DNA of 64,000 nucleotides, from contig NZ_JAOTEM010000001.1 of assembly GCF_025628985.1 (NCBI RefSeq), positions 1,550,001-1,614,000 of the forward strand, in the 5' to 3' direction. The position numbers and the translations under genes are program-made. This DNA comes from Chryseobacterium edaphi. GTDB taxonomy: Bacteria > Bacteroidota > Bacteroidia > Flavobacteriales > Weeksellaceae. How positions within the stretch are numbered: position 1 is the stretch's first letter; every line of letters starts with the position of its first letter. Of this stretch, positions 24,885 through 33,696 are shown one piece after another. A model generated the notes under the pieces. It was given only the letters and a program-made list of their open reading frames with translations. It was not told where the DNA came from and searched no databases.

Positions 24885-27395
24885 CTACTTGAAATTTTCA
24901 ATTGCTTTGTTGATGGCATCAATCTGTGGATTGATACTTGAGGCTTTTTGAGGATTTTGTTTCAGAAGTTCCATTTTTTTCGTTAAACCATCTTTCAACA
25001 TTTGAGAAATCATCATTTTTACCTGAGGATTTTCTCCCATTTGTCCTTTTGCCTGTCCTAAAATTTTGGTAATGCTTTCTGTTGCTTTTAGATTATCAGA
25101 AGTCATAATCCAGTTATACCCTTCTTCCGCAGATTTCCCCAATTCAGGATTTTGGAATTTAAGAAAAGGATAGAAAGCAACTAACTGAGCAATATTTGAC
25201 ATTTGCGAAGTCACTTTGTTTTTAACAATAATCGGCAACATTTGGCTCAATAACTCATCAGAAGCACCCTGCAAATCAATTTTATCTGCCAAAGTATTTG
25301 CTTTTGATGGATCTGCAGCCAGAACTGCCGCCACAGAATTTGCTTTTACAGAATTTGAAACTGCGTTAACTCCTTTCTCAAAAACCGGAAGGTATTTTTT
25401 ATCTTTTGTTTTTGCTAACGCTGCAATCGCTGCACCCTGAACCAAAGTTTTAGGATCATTTGAAGCTAATTTTTCAACATCTGCTCCTAAAGCTTTAAGT
25501 TGTTCGGCATTTGATAAATCTATTAATTCCAAAGCTTTCTGTCTCATTCTGAAATAAGGATCTTTCAATGCTGCAGACAGTAATTTTGTAGCTGCCGGAT
25601 TTTTTCCTACTTGATCTTTAATTGCATTTAGAGCGTTGTATCTGCTTTTAAATTCTTTAGATCCCGTAAACTGAATCAGATTTTGCTCAGGAGTTTTTGT
25701 TTCAGTAATGTCCGCAACCAAAATTCCGTCTGCATTGATATTCACTAAATCAGGATTTTTTGAAACATCAAAACTGAATGTATTTTTTGCAGCTGCATTT
25801 ACCCAAACCTGTTGTCTTTTTGCTTTTCCGTTGTCGTAAACATCAATAGTCAAAGGAAATTCAAACGGCAATTCCTGAGATTGATTTACTATTACAGTCA
25901 CTTGTTTTTTTACCGGCTCAAAAGTGTAAGAATAATTCAATTTTGGATGTCCGCTTCCAAAATACCATTGATTAAAGAACCAGTTTAAATCTTTTCCTGA
26001 AACTTTTTCGAATGATAATCTCAATTGATGAGCTTCAGCATTTTTGTATTCGTAGGTTTTTAAATAGTCATTCATTCCGGCAAAAAATGCTTCGTCACCT
26101 AAGTAATTTCTCAACATGTGAAGAATTCCGCCACCTTTCTGATACGTCACCAGATCAAAAACATCTTCGCGAGAATCATAATCAAATCTCACCAAATCTT
26201 TTTTGAAATCTGAAGGATTGTGAATGTAATGATCTACATCTTCCATCTGGTGATAATCTGCCTGATCTTTTCCGTATTTGTACTCGTTCCAAAGGTATTC
26301 TGAGTAGTTGGCAAAAGATTCATTTACGGTTAAATTACTCCAGCTTTCGGCAGTTACTAAATCTCCAAACCAATGATGAAATAATTCATGAGCAATAGTA
26401 TCTTCCCACTTATTTTCATCGATTAACTGTCCAGGCTTTTGTAAAATATCGCTTCCGTGAAGCGTTGCAGTTGTATTCTCCATTGCTCCACTTACATAAT
26501 CTCTACCAGAAATCTGTGCATATTTCGCCCACGGATAATCGTAACCCAATTTTTTGGAGAAAAACTCAATCATTTCCGGAGTGTTTCCGTAGATCTGTTT
26601 TGCATAAGGTTCGTATTCCTTTTCGATATAATAATCTACCGGAATATTTTTCCATTTATCTTTTACAATCGCATATTCACCAACTCCCATGAAGAAAAGG
26701 TAGGTAGAATGTCTTTTATCCATCACCCAATGATCGGTTCTTAAGCCATTCGATTCTTTTTGAGAATCTTTTAAAATCCCATTTGAAAGCGTAACATATT
26801 TATCAGGAACGGTCATGAAAATTTCCTGAGTTGTTTTTTGAATTGACTTATCAATTGTCGGGAACCATGCAGAAGATGATTCTGTTTCACCTTGCGTCCA
26901 GATTTGTGTTGGTTTGTCAGGATCCGTTCCTTGAGCATTGATGAAATAAAGACCTTTTGCATCGCTGATTGCCATGCTTCCTGTCTGTTTCACTTCATTC
27001 GGACGAGCCGTGTATTTGATGTAAACCGTATAATCCTGATTTTTTTGATAGGTTTTATCCAAAGAAATTTTTAAAACATCATTTTTGTAGTCATATTTTA
27101 AAGGAGATTTTTTTCCATTATTATCCAAAGCAACTTCGTGAATCAACATTCCTTTTGCATCCAGAATCAACTCGTTTGTCGCATAGAAATAAGGCGAGGC
27201 AGTTAACCATTCTTCCCCATTCATCTGCTCTTTCTGATAATCGAAGCTGACTTTTAGTTTGGTATGTTTAAGCTCTGTGACTTTTGCAGGTGTCGCTCTA
27301 TAGACTTTTTCTCTGCCCGAAGTTTCGGTTTGCGCAGATACATTTCCGGAAAACAAAGCTCCCAATATTGCGATAGATAAAATGACTTTCTTCAT
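24885..27395 (-). CDS. M1-family metallo-aminopeptidase, secreted
   Basis: An 836-residue periplasmic or extracellular zinc aminopeptidase. Signal peptide MKKVILSIAILGALFSGNVSAQ. The exopeptidase motif GAMEN is in 'YVSGAMENTTATLHG', and the zinc site HExxH-18-E is in 'TIAHELFHHWFGDLVTAESWSNLTVNESFANYSEYLW'. A C-terminal Ala-rich helical region (about 580-836, 'KNPAATKLLSAALKDPYFRMRQKALELIDLSNAEQLKALG') looks like HEAT-type repeats. It would trim N-terminal residues from imported or extracellular peptides. ATG start. A 76-residue antitoxin-like gene ends 14 bp upstream and may share the transcript. Confidence 0.94.
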   Translation of the reverse strand: MKKVILSIAILGALFSGNVSAQTETSGREKVYRATPAKVTELKHTKLKVSFDYQKEQMNGEEWLTASPYFYATNELILDAKGMLIHEVALDNNGKKSPLKYDYKNDVLKISLDKTYQKNQDYTVYIKYTARPNEVKQTGSMAISDAKGLYFINAQGTDPDKPTQIWTQGETESSSAWFPTIDKSIQKTTQEIFMTVPDKYVTLSNGILKDSQKESNGLRTDHWVMDKRHSTYLFFMGVGEYAIVKDKWKNIPVDYYIEKEYEPYAKQIYGNTPEMIEFFSKKLGYDYPWAKYAQISGRDYVSGAMENTTATLHGSDILQKPGQLIDENKWEDTIAHELFHHWFGDLVTAESWSNLTVNESFANYSEYLWNEYKYGKDQADYHQMEDVDHYIHNPSDFKKDLVRFDYDSREDVFDLVTYQKGGGILHMLRNYLGDEAFFAGMNDYLKTYEYKNAEAHQLRLSFEKVSGKDLNWFFNQWYFGSGHPKLNYSYTFEPVKKQVTVIVNQSQELPFEFPLTIDVYDNGKAKRQQVWVNAAAKNTFSFDVSKNPDLVNINADGILVADITETKTPEQNLIQFTGSKEFKSRYNALNAIKDQVGKNPAATKLLSAALKDPYFRMRQKALELIDLSNAEQLKALGADVEKLASNDPKTLVQGAAIAALAKTKDKKYLPVFEKGVNAVSNSVKANSVAAVLAADPSKANTLADKIDLQGASDELLSQMLPIIVKNKVTSQMSNIAQLVAFYPFLKFQNPELGKSAEEGYNWIMTSDNLKATESITKILGQAKGQMGENPQVKMMISQMLKDGLTKKMELLKQNPQKASSINPQIDAINKAIENFK

Positions 27396-27409
27396 TTCTT
27401 TTCTTCTTA

Positions 27410-27640
27410 TTATTTTTTAGAATTATTTTTTGTAATGATGTCGAAAATATCATTAACTAAAGTTTCGTAATCACCTTTTTTGAGCTGTTCTTTAGTTTTA
27501 GCGAAAGCTTTTTTAAGTTCGCTTTCAGGATTTTCTTCATCGATGATTTCAATTGAAGCAACGCCTTTGATCTGCAACAGAACTTGTTTTAAACTCTCTG
27601 CATCAACATTTTGTTCTAAAGTAATTTTAATTGATTTCAT
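27410..27640 (-). CDS. Small antitoxin-like protein (orphan paralog)
   Basis: A 76-residue protein whose N-terminus, IKITLEQNVDAESLKQVLLQIKGVASIEI, parallels that of the antitoxin at 28015-28254 (IKISLDEYADVPFIKKLLSQIKGITSFEL). Both continue with an acidic linker and a Lys-rich C-terminal helix. No toxin gene follows it; the next gene, 14 bp away, is the M1 peptidase. It is separated from the toxin-antitoxin pair by a terminator. It could be a degenerate second system that lost its toxin, or a regulator that cross-reacts with the neighbouring toxin. Confidence 0.65.
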   Translation of the reverse strand: MKSIKITLEQNVDAESLKQVLLQIKGVASIEIIDEENPESELKKAFAKTKEQLKKGDYETLVNDIFDIITKNNSKK

Positions 27641-27674
27641 GCTTGATAAGTAGTATTTAATAAGAAATAGTTAC

Positions 27675-27707
27675 AAAAAAAAGTGAAGTTTTTAGGCTTC
27701 ACTTTTA
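27675..27707 (-). terminator. Intrinsic terminator of the toxin-antitoxin operon
   Basis: Minus strand: AAAGTGAAGCC, loop TAAAAA, CTTCACTTTTTTTT, 3 bp after the toxin stop codon. Confidence 0.8.
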
Positions 27708-27709
27708 AA

Positions 27710-28015
27710 TTATTTATTTAATAGTTTTTGGATATTTTCAGGATTACTCTTTGAAGGAAGAAATAACAAAATTTCTATAAAATCTTCTTTCATTTTAAAA
27801 TATACCTTAACTTGTTTTTTTCCTAACAGTGCAAATTGTAATTTCTTATCTGAATCTATAGTTTGATATGAAATTAATTGATCATTAAATGACTCAATTA
27901 ATTTTTCCAAGTCTTTATTGAATAATTTAAGTTCCTTATGAGTCCAACGTTCGTTTAGAAAATCTATGATTTGTTTAAGACTTTCAATCGCGGTAATTGA
28001 AAATACTATTTTCAT
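27710..28015 (-). CDS. RelE/ParE-family toxin
   Basis: A 101-residue basic protein with the RelE/ParE layout: strand 'MKIVFSITAIESLKQIIDFLNERW', two helices ('HKELKLFNKDLEKLIESFN'), then a four-strand sheet 'KKLQFALLGKKQVKVYFKMKEDFIEILLFLPSKSNPENI'. RelE members cut mRNA on the ribosome and ParE members poison gyrase; which applies cannot be told by eye. The ATG overlaps the antitoxin stop by one base (TAATG), the usual translational coupling in type II modules. Confidence 0.8.
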   Translation of the reverse strand: MKIVFSITAIESLKQIIDFLNERWTHKELKLFNKDLEKLIESFNDQLISYQTIDSDKKLQFALLGKKQVKVYFKMKEDFIEILLFLPSKSNPENIQKLLNK

Positions 28016-28254
28016 TACTTTTTAAAAATGGAATCTATTAATTTATCAGAATATTCCACATATTCTTCATTTTTGATTTCATTACGACTTTGTTCGATTA
28101 ATTTTTTAAATTCATCAGATTTCTCAATTTCTTTCCAAGAATCAGTCTTATCATTTTCGGAAAGTTCAAAACTCGTAATCCCTTTTATTTGCGATAAAAG
28201 TTTTTTGATAAAAGGAACATCTGCATATTCGTCTAAGCTGATTTTAATTTCCAT
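28015..28254 (-). CDS. Antitoxin of a type II toxin-antitoxin module
   Basis: A 79-residue acidic protein directly upstream of, and overlapping by 1 bp, the RelE/ParE-like toxin. The N-terminal half (MEIKISLDEYADVPFIKKLLSQIKGITSFEL) would be a dimerising strand-helix-strand element. The C-terminal half (about 45-79) is a charged helix that would wrap the toxin. It lacks a recognisable ribbon-helix-helix or Phd fold, so it is an unclassified antitoxin named mainly from operon position. Related to the solitary gene at 27410-27640. Confidence 0.7.
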   Translation of the reverse strand: MEIKISLDEYADVPFIKKLLSQIKGITSFELSENDKTDSWKEIEKSDEFKKLIEQSRNEIKNEEYVEYSDKLIDSIFKK

Positions 28255-28297
28255 AATTCCTGAATTTACATCAAAGTTAATGAATTATTACTAAAAA

Positions 28298-29092
28298 TTA
28301 AATGGCAACCGGAGCTTTAATTCCCGGATGAGGATCATAATTTTCCAAAGTAAAATCTTCGAAATTAAAATTAAAAATATCTTTAATCTCAGGATTTAGC
28401 TTCATGGTAGGTAGAGGTCTTGTTTCTCTTGAAAGCTGTTTTTTAACCTGCTCAAAATGATTGTTATAGATATGAACGTCCCCGAAAGAGTGTACATAAT
28501 CTCCCACTTTCAAATCACAAACCTGCGCCACCATCATCAAAAGCAAAGCATAACTTGCAATATTGAAAGGAACTCCCAGAAAAACATCTGCACTTCTTTG
28601 ATACAGCTGAAGTGAAAGTTTACCATCCGCAACATAAAACTGAAACAAAGCGTGACAAGGCGCTAAAGCCATATTTGGAATTTCAGCAGCATTCCACGCA
28701 GAAACGATGAGTCTTCTAGAATCCGGATTTTTTTTGATCTGGTCGATTACGTCAGCAAACTGATCTACCACTTTTCCGTCTGCACCAGTCCAGCTTCTCC
28801 ACTGCGCACCGTAAACAGGACCTAAATCACCATTTTCATCAGCCCATTCATTCCAGATAGAAACTCCGTTATCCGTAAGATATTTGATATTGGTATCACC
28901 TTTCAGAAACCACAGCAATTCGTAAATAATCGATTTTAAATGAACCTTTTTGGTTGTAACCAAAGGAAATCCTTTTGACAGATCATAACGCAGCTGGTAT
29001 CCGAAAACGCTTCGTGTTCCCGTTCCTGTTCTGTCGGTTTTATCGGTTCCGTTGTCTAAAATATGCTGAAGTAATTCGTGGTAATTTTGCAT
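28298..29092 (-). CDS. thyA: Thymidylate synthase
   Basis: Converts dUMP to dTMP with methylenetetrahydrofolate. 264 residues, the same length as the E. coli enzyme. Signatures: '[33 protein letters not shown]' (phosphate-binding Arg), '[15 protein letters not shown]', '[11 protein letters not shown]', catalytic Cys in [14 protein letters not shown], and '[16 protein letters not shown]' followed by the folate-site 'HIYNNH'. C-terminal '[11 protein letters not shown]' is complete. ATG start, with a TAAATTTG -7 box at 29115-29122. Confidence 0.98.
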   Translation of the reverse strand: MQNYHELLQHILDNGTDKTDRTGTGTRSVFGYQLRYDLSKGFPLVTTKKVHLKSIIYELLWFLKGDTNIKYLTDNGVSIWNEWADENGDLGPVYGAQWRSWTGADGKVVDQFADVIDQIKKNPDSRRLIVSAWNAAEIPNMALAPCHALFQFYVADGKLSLQLYQRSADVFLGVPFNIASYALLLMMVAQVCDLKVGDYVHSFGDVHIYNNHFEQVKKQLSRETRPLPTMKLNPEIKDIFNFNFEDFTLENYDPHPGIKAPVAI

Positions 29093-29114
29093 TTCTGGAG
29101 AATAATATTGGGCT

Positions 29115-29122
29115 CAAATTTA
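29115..29122 (-). promoter_or_regulatory. -7 box upstream of thyA (TAAATTTG)
   Basis: TAnnTTTG match 23 bp before the thyA ATG on the minus strand. No clear -33 TTG. Confidence 0.35.
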
Positions 29123-29179
29123 TGAAAAATCATGCAGATAAGTTGCGTGACTTTATTCAAAAAACAAATTGCTGTTATT

Positions 29180-31324
29180 TTACTTCATTTGAAAATCTTT
29201 ATCACCACATTGCCACAGCAGAAAAGAATATTCTCTGGCCACCTGAACAAACTGTTCATCAACCGTACTTCCACCGAAATGCCCTGCTTTATAATCTACA
29301 TAAAGAAGAACAGGATTTTTTGATGCATTCTCATCCTGCATCTTAGCCGCAAATTTTGCAGGGATATAGCTTTCTACGCGGGAATCATTAAAACCTGTCG
29401 TGATCAGCTGGGCAGGATATTTTGTTCCTTTTTCAATATGATGAAAGGCATCCATTTCCCATAAAGCCTTAAATTCTGTTTCGTCTTTTACGGTTCCAAA
29501 TTCAGGGATATTTCCGGGGCCGTTTGGTGAAAATTCCATTCTCAAAGCATTCAGACAGCCTACTTTCGGAATGGCAACTTTATAAAGATCGGGACGTTCT
29601 GTAATCGCTCTTCCAATCAGAATTCCACCGGCGCTTGCTCCCGAAATTCCGAATTTATCTGATGAGGAATATTTATTTTTAATCAAATATTCTGCGCAGG
29701 CATTGAAATCTTTCCACGTGTTGGGTTTTGTAACCTTCTTACCGGCAAGATACCAATCCCGACCTTTTTCTCCACCACCGCGGATATGGGCAAATGCCAA
29801 AACAACACCGCGATTCAGTAACGGTAAATATCTGGTTGAAAAATAAGGTGTAGAAGACATCCCGTATGCGCCGTAACCCTGCATGAATGCGATGTTGCTG
29901 CCGTCTTTTTTCAGTTTGGTTTTATCATACATAATGCTCAGCGGAACCATTGCACCATCGTGGGAAGGAACTTCAATTTCCTCAAAAACAATATTTTCAA
30001 GATTCGGAAAATTGATATCCATGCTGAAAGGTCCTTTGGAAAAGTTTTTCGAATCAACATCGTAAGTGTAAAAATTGATCGGTAAATTCCAGCCGACATT
30101 GATGAGCGTCAACTCGTTTGAATTCTTTGAAAGTGCCGTCGCTTCTACATTTCCCTTCAAAGGCGTTTCTATTTTCGTTGTTTTTCCAGTTTTTAAATCA
30201 TAATAAAACGGTTCTACAACCAATTCATTTTTAGTTTTAAAATAAACCAGATAATCTTTCGATTGTGTGACAGAGGACAGCTTCCATTCTTTATCTCCGG
30301 ATGCTACTTCTTTGGCATTTGCAAAATCGAGTTTCGAAAGCGAGGTTTTTACCAGTCTGAATTTAGAATTTCCTTTTGTAGTTAAAAGATAAACATCATC
30401 ACCCTTCACAAAAAAATTCCAGATTTCATCTTTTTTTGTGCAGAATGGTTTCCAGTTGATGCGTTCTTTTTTCAATTCTGAAGCGGGTGCGTAAAACATT
30501 TCCTTATAATTTTCAACCGTTGCTTTACTTAGAAAAATATAGGGAGAATTTTTAGAAATATACATATCCGGATATTCCGACGGGAGAATATTGAGATCAG
30601 GATATTTTTTCGCACTTGCCAGCAGAAGATCTTTTGAATTGTCGGTGCCGAGAACATGAAGTTTTGTTTTTGAATTTAACCAGACTTCGGGATCGTGGGT
30701 ATCATAACTTTTTGCTTCACCGTACATGATTTCTGTATTGCTGCCGTCAACAAAACCGCCGTTGCTGTGCGGGATGACATCAGGAAGAAACTTTCCGGTT
30801 GCTACATCCATGATTTTCACATCACCCAATTCCGATCCCACTTCGCTAAGATTAAAAACCAATCTGCTGCCATCATGACTTACACTCACGGCATAATCCA
30901 TCACTTTTCCTGCTATGTAATTTTGGGGATCAAACAGAAGAACTTCTTTTCCGTTCTTGCTTTGTCTGTAATAGAGTTTGAGTACAGATTCATCCGGCAA
31001 TCTCTTCTTATAAAAGTATTTTCCGCCTTCAATGGCAGCGGGAATATATTTTACAGCAATAATTTTGTCGAGCTCTTTGAGTTCCTGAATGATCTTGTTC
31101 TGATTCGGGATTTTTGAAAGCTGGGCATTGGTGAAGTTTTCCTGGCCCTTGAACCAATCCAGAACTTTTGGATCTTTGATATCTTCCAGCCAGCGGTAGG
31201 AATCTTCAACTTTTTTCCCGAAATAAGTATCGGAAACCAGTTCTTTTTTCGTTTCGGGATATTTGTACTGACCAAAGAACCATACACTCAGTAGCAAAAC
31301 GCCCAATGTTATTGATTTTTTCAT
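29180..31324 (-). CDS. Prolyl oligopeptidase family serine peptidase (S9A), secreted
   Basis: A 714-residue exported peptidase that would cut proline-containing short peptides. Signal peptide at 1-19 (MKKSITLGVLLLSVWFFGQ). The N-terminal 'YPETKKELVSDTYFGKKVEDSYRWLEDIKDPKVLDWFKGQ' is typical of S9A. A central seven-blade propeller (about 80-430) precedes the alpha/beta-hydrolase domain. Catalytic triad: Ser in GISGASAGGIL, Asp in 'LITTGFNDSRVES', His in 'YKAGHFGG'. ATG start. A TATATTTG box lies at 31374-31381. The gene stands apart from thyA by 87 bp. Confidence 0.95.
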   Translation of the reverse strand: MKKSITLGVLLLSVWFFGQYKYPETKKELVSDTYFGKKVEDSYRWLEDIKDPKVLDWFKGQENFTNAQLSKIPNQNKIIQELKELDKIIAVKYIPAAIEGGKYFYKKRLPDESVLKLYYRQSKNGKEVLLFDPQNYIAGKVMDYAVSVSHDGSRLVFNLSEVGSELGDVKIMDVATGKFLPDVIPHSNGGFVDGSNTEIMYGEAKSYDTHDPEVWLNSKTKLHVLGTDNSKDLLLASAKKYPDLNILPSEYPDMYISKNSPYIFLSKATVENYKEMFYAPASELKKERINWKPFCTKKDEIWNFFVKGDDVYLLTTKGNSKFRLVKTSLSKLDFANAKEVASGDKEWKLSSVTQSKDYLVYFKTKNELVVEPFYYDLKTGKTTKIETPLKGNVEATALSKNSNELTLINVGWNLPINFYTYDVDSKNFSKGPFSMDINFPNLENIVFEEIEVPSHDGAMVPLSIMYDKTKLKKDGSNIAFMQGYGAYGMSSTPYFSTRYLPLLNRGVVLAFAHIRGGGEKGRDWYLAGKKVTKPNTWKDFNACAEYLIKNKYSSSDKFGISGASAGGILIGRAITERPDLYKVAIPKVGCLNALRMEFSPNGPGNIPEFGTVKDETEFKALWEMDAFHHIEKGTKYPAQLITTGFNDSRVESYIPAKFAAKMQDENASKNPVLLYVDYKAGHFGGSTVDEQFVQVAREYSFLLWQCGDKDFQMK

Positions 31325-31373
31325 GGTAATAAGTTTTAGTTTTTAAAAATAGTGACAATAACTGTCCGCTACA

Positions 31374-31381
31374 CAAATATA
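31374..31381 (-). promoter_or_regulatory. -7 box upstream of the prolyl oligopeptidase gene (TATATTTG)
   Basis: TAnnTTTG match on the minus strand about 50 bp before the ATG. Confidence 0.35.
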
Positions 31382-31515
31382 ATAATTTGACTGTCAGTGC
31401 AGTTAAATATTTAAACCGAATTTAATTTTTCACTTAACGGAGAATGCCAAGAGCCTGAAAACAGAGCTAGTTCCACAGAAAACTATTTAGATTCTGCAGA
31501 TTAAAATATCTAAAT

Positions 31516-31544
31516 AAAAAAAACAGGCTTCATTGAAACCTGTC
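31516..31544 (-). terminator. Intrinsic terminator of the SDR gene
   Basis: Minus strand: ACAGGTTTC, loop AAT, GAAGCCTGT followed by eight T, 25 bp after the stop codon. Confidence 0.8.
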
Positions 31545-31568
31545 TGGATTGTACTATATAAATTAAAT

Positions 31569-32318
31569 TTAAACTGCAGTATAACCACCGTCAACAAGGT
31601 AATATCCACCAGTCATAAATGATGCTTTGTCTGAGCTCAAAAATAAGACTAACTCAGCAACTTCCTGCGATGTCCCAAGTCTTCCCATTGGATGTTTTGC
31701 AACCAAAGCCTCCTTCATATCTCCACTTGCACTTTCTAACAGAGGTGTTTCAATATAAGCAGGACCTACAGCATTACAACGGATATTTTTCTGTCCGTAT
31801 TCTGCACCGATATTCTTCGTCAAACCAACAACTGCATGTTTTGATGCTGTATATGCCGAAGAAAGCGGTGCTGCCACTGTTCCGTGGATTGATGCGATAT
31901 TCACAATCACTCCGCCACCGTTTTTCTCCATCTGCTCCAGTTGATATTTGCAACCGTAGAAGACACCATCTAAATTAACGTTCAGTACTTTTCTCCAACT
32001 GTCAAGACCATATTCTCCGGTCAGTTTCTGTTCGCCTCCGATTCCCGCGTTATTACACGCAATATCCAATTTTCCATAGATTTCAACCGTTGATTTAATA
32101 AGTGCTTCTACTTCTTCTGCCTTTGACGTATCTGCTTTTACAAATGATGCTTCACCGCCTTCAGATTTGATTTTTTCCACAGCCTGTTTGCCATGTTCTT
32201 CATTGATATCACTAACGATAACTTTTGCTCCTTCTTTTGCATAAGACTCGGCGATTGCCAATCCGATTCCTGAGCCTGCTCCTGTTACAAGAGCTACTTT
32301 ATTGTCTAAAATTCCCAT
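31569..32318 (-). CDS. Short-chain dehydrogenase/reductase (SDR)
   Basis: A 249-residue classical SDR oxidoreductase. The nucleotide loop VTGAGSGIGLA is at 11-21, and Asp at the end of strand 2 ('VIVSDINEEHG') favours NAD over NADP. Then NNAG in 'IACNNAGIGG', Ser in 'NIASIHG', and the catalytic YxxxK in 'SAYTASKHAV'. The C-terminal 'ASFMTGGYYLVDGGYTAV' is typical of the glucose-1-dehydrogenase/FabG-like group. The substrate is unknown. ATG start. Monocistronic with its own terminator. Confidence 0.93.
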   Translation of the reverse strand: MGILDNKVALVTGAGSGIGLAIAESYAKEGAKVIVSDINEEHGKQAVEKIKSEGGEASFVKADTSKAEEVEALIKSTVEIYGKLDIACNNAGIGGEQKLTGEYGLDSWRKVLNVNLDGVFYGCKYQLEQMEKNGGGVIVNIASIHGTVAAPLSSAYTASKHAVVGLTKNIGAEYGQKNIRCNAVGPAYIETPLLESASGDMKEALVAKHPMGRLGTSQEVAELVLFLSSDKASFMTGGYYLVDGGYTAV

Positions 32319-32484
32319 TTGATAAAATTTTGATTAATATTTGAATAATTAAATTTACGATAATTCCCGTTCATTGTTTCTTTTTAAAACATTAAACTTT
32401 TATTAAAGTTTTTCTGGAAATTTATTCAAAAAAGATTCCGAAATCTATCAACGATTTGATTTTGAGAATTATTAGATTTCAGGC

Positions 32485-32925
32485 TTAAAAAATTGTTAAG
32501 ATTTTATGGGTGACATTATTCAAACTGATGTTTTCCGATTCTGATCTTCCTTCCAGAACTTTTGCCAAAGGTGAATCTGGGGAAATGCAGAAAATTTTAT
32601 TCCCGTCTAAATCAATATTTGACAGAGAAACCGAAATGTAGAAAAGTCCTCTATCCGTTTTTACCAGCGCTCCTTTTTCCGCCTTTACAGATGGCTTTGT
32701 AGATAAACTTTTAAGAAAATCTCTCTGTTTTAAGACTTCATTCAGCTGAACTTGCAGATTATTGATTTCCTGCTGCAGCATTTCGCGGCCGGTTTCATAT
32801 TTATCTCCCATCGAACTTTTGGTGTCGTTGCTGGAGGCGCGGGTTTCAGCGATAAGATTTTCGAAAGTCAGAATTTTTTCTGAGATTTTGTTTTTGAGAA
32901 TGTTTAGTATTTCTTCTTTTTTCAT
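32485..32925 (-). CDS. GreA/GreB-like protein with coiled coil
   Basis: A 146-residue cytosolic protein. The first half (about 1-80) is a helical coiled coil ('NILKNKISEKILTFENLIAETRASSNDTKSSMGDKYETGREMLQQEINNLQVQLNEVL'), including a DTKSSxGDKYETGREM motif common in Bacteroidota homologues. The second half is a small beta domain like the FKBP-fold C-terminus of Gre factors ('GALVKTDRGLFYISVSL', 'IFCISPDSPLAKVLEGR'). Homologues are often labelled '3-oxoacyl-ACP synthase', which the sequence does not support. It may bind RNA polymerase, but lacks obvious acidic tip residues of true Gre factors. Sits 14 bp from a RAYT unit. Confidence 0.65.
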   Translation of the reverse strand: MKKEEILNILKNKISEKILTFENLIAETRASSNDTKSSMGDKYETGREMLQQEINNLQVQLNEVLKQRDFLKSLSTKPSVKAEKGALVKTDRGLFYISVSLSNIDLDGNKIFCISPDSPLAKVLEGRSESENISLNNVTHKILTIF

Positions 32926-32938
32926 ATGGCAGTACCGA

Positions 32939-32971
32939 AACCCTGCCAGCGTTTTAAACGCTGGCAGGGTT
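32939..32971. repeat. REP palindrome, left flank of the RAYT unit
   Basis: Perfect inverted repeat: AACCCTGCCAGCGTTT, one central T, AAACGCTGGCAGGGTT. It ends 4 bp from the transposase stop codon. The same arms occur at 33621-33653 with a different centre base. Confidence 0.9.
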
Positions 32972-32975
32972 GTGT

Positions 32976-33569
32976 TTAGAATCGTAAATTTAAATCATCA
33001 TAATTTTTATGACAATAAATGAAATTCTCTTTCGTATCAAACAGATCAATGACTTCTTTTCTTTTTAATCTCGAAGTTGAAGGCGACAGTATTGAAAGAT
33101 ATGAACTCCATTGATAATCATCAGCATAAGCACAAAACCCATGATGAACAGGATTATTGTGAATATATAAGATTACCTGTCTAAGATAGTCTTCGTCAAC
33201 AATCCTTTTTCTTTCAAACGGTTTTTCAAAAAGACTACCACTTCTCGAATATCTTTTGTTAATCGCCTGAGCGTATGCGTTGAACATGTGAGAAAATTGT
33301 TTTGATGCACTTACAAACATAGGAGTTTCCACAGTTGTGTAACTTAGATCGCTATTATTGATATCGTCTGCATTTTTCGCCTTAATCAATAAATGAAAAT
33401 GATTTTTCATAAGGCAGTAACAATAGATATCAGCTACCGGAATTACATATTTTGCTAAAAGTTTAAGAAAGTATCTATAATTTTCTGAATCAAAAAAAAT
33501 ATTTCCTCCATTGTTTCCTCTGTTATAAATATGGTAAAAGTAACTTTCTTCAATATTATCTAATAACAT
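32976..33569 (-). mobile_element. REP-associated tyrosine transposase (RAYT, Y1/HUH type)
   Basis: A 197-residue single-strand-type transposase related to IS200/IS605 TnpA. N-terminal 'YFYHIYNRGNNGGNIFFDSENYRYFLKLLAKY', HUH motif in 'YCLMKNHFHLLIKAK', a 'SGSLFEKPFERKRIV' segment, and 'YLRQVILYIHNNPVHHGFCAYADDYQWSSY' with the catalytic Tyr region and the WSSY motif usual in RAYTs. It appears full length and uninterrupted. ATG start. Flanked on both sides by 33-bp palindromes with identical arms (32939-32971 and 33621-33653), a structure known as a REP/RAYT unit. RAYTs are thought to act on REP palindromes and are usually single-copy domesticated genes. Confidence 0.93.
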
Positions 33570-33620
33570 GATAATAATATTTCTAAACCTAAATTATTCA
33601 AAAATTGCTTGTCAGAACGT

Positions 33621-33653
33621 AACCCTGCCAGCGTTTGAAACGCTGGCAGGGTT
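33621..33653. repeat. REP palindrome, right flank of the RAYT unit
   Basis: AACCCTGCCAGCGTTT, central G, AAACGCTGGCAGGGTT. Identical 16-bp arms to the left copy. It lies 51 bp upstream of the transposase ATG and 44 bp after the amylase stop codon, so it could also act as the amylase terminator. Confidence 0.9.
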
Positions 33654-33696
33654 GCCCGCTCCTATTGATATTTTAAGATAACATTAAAGTTACACC

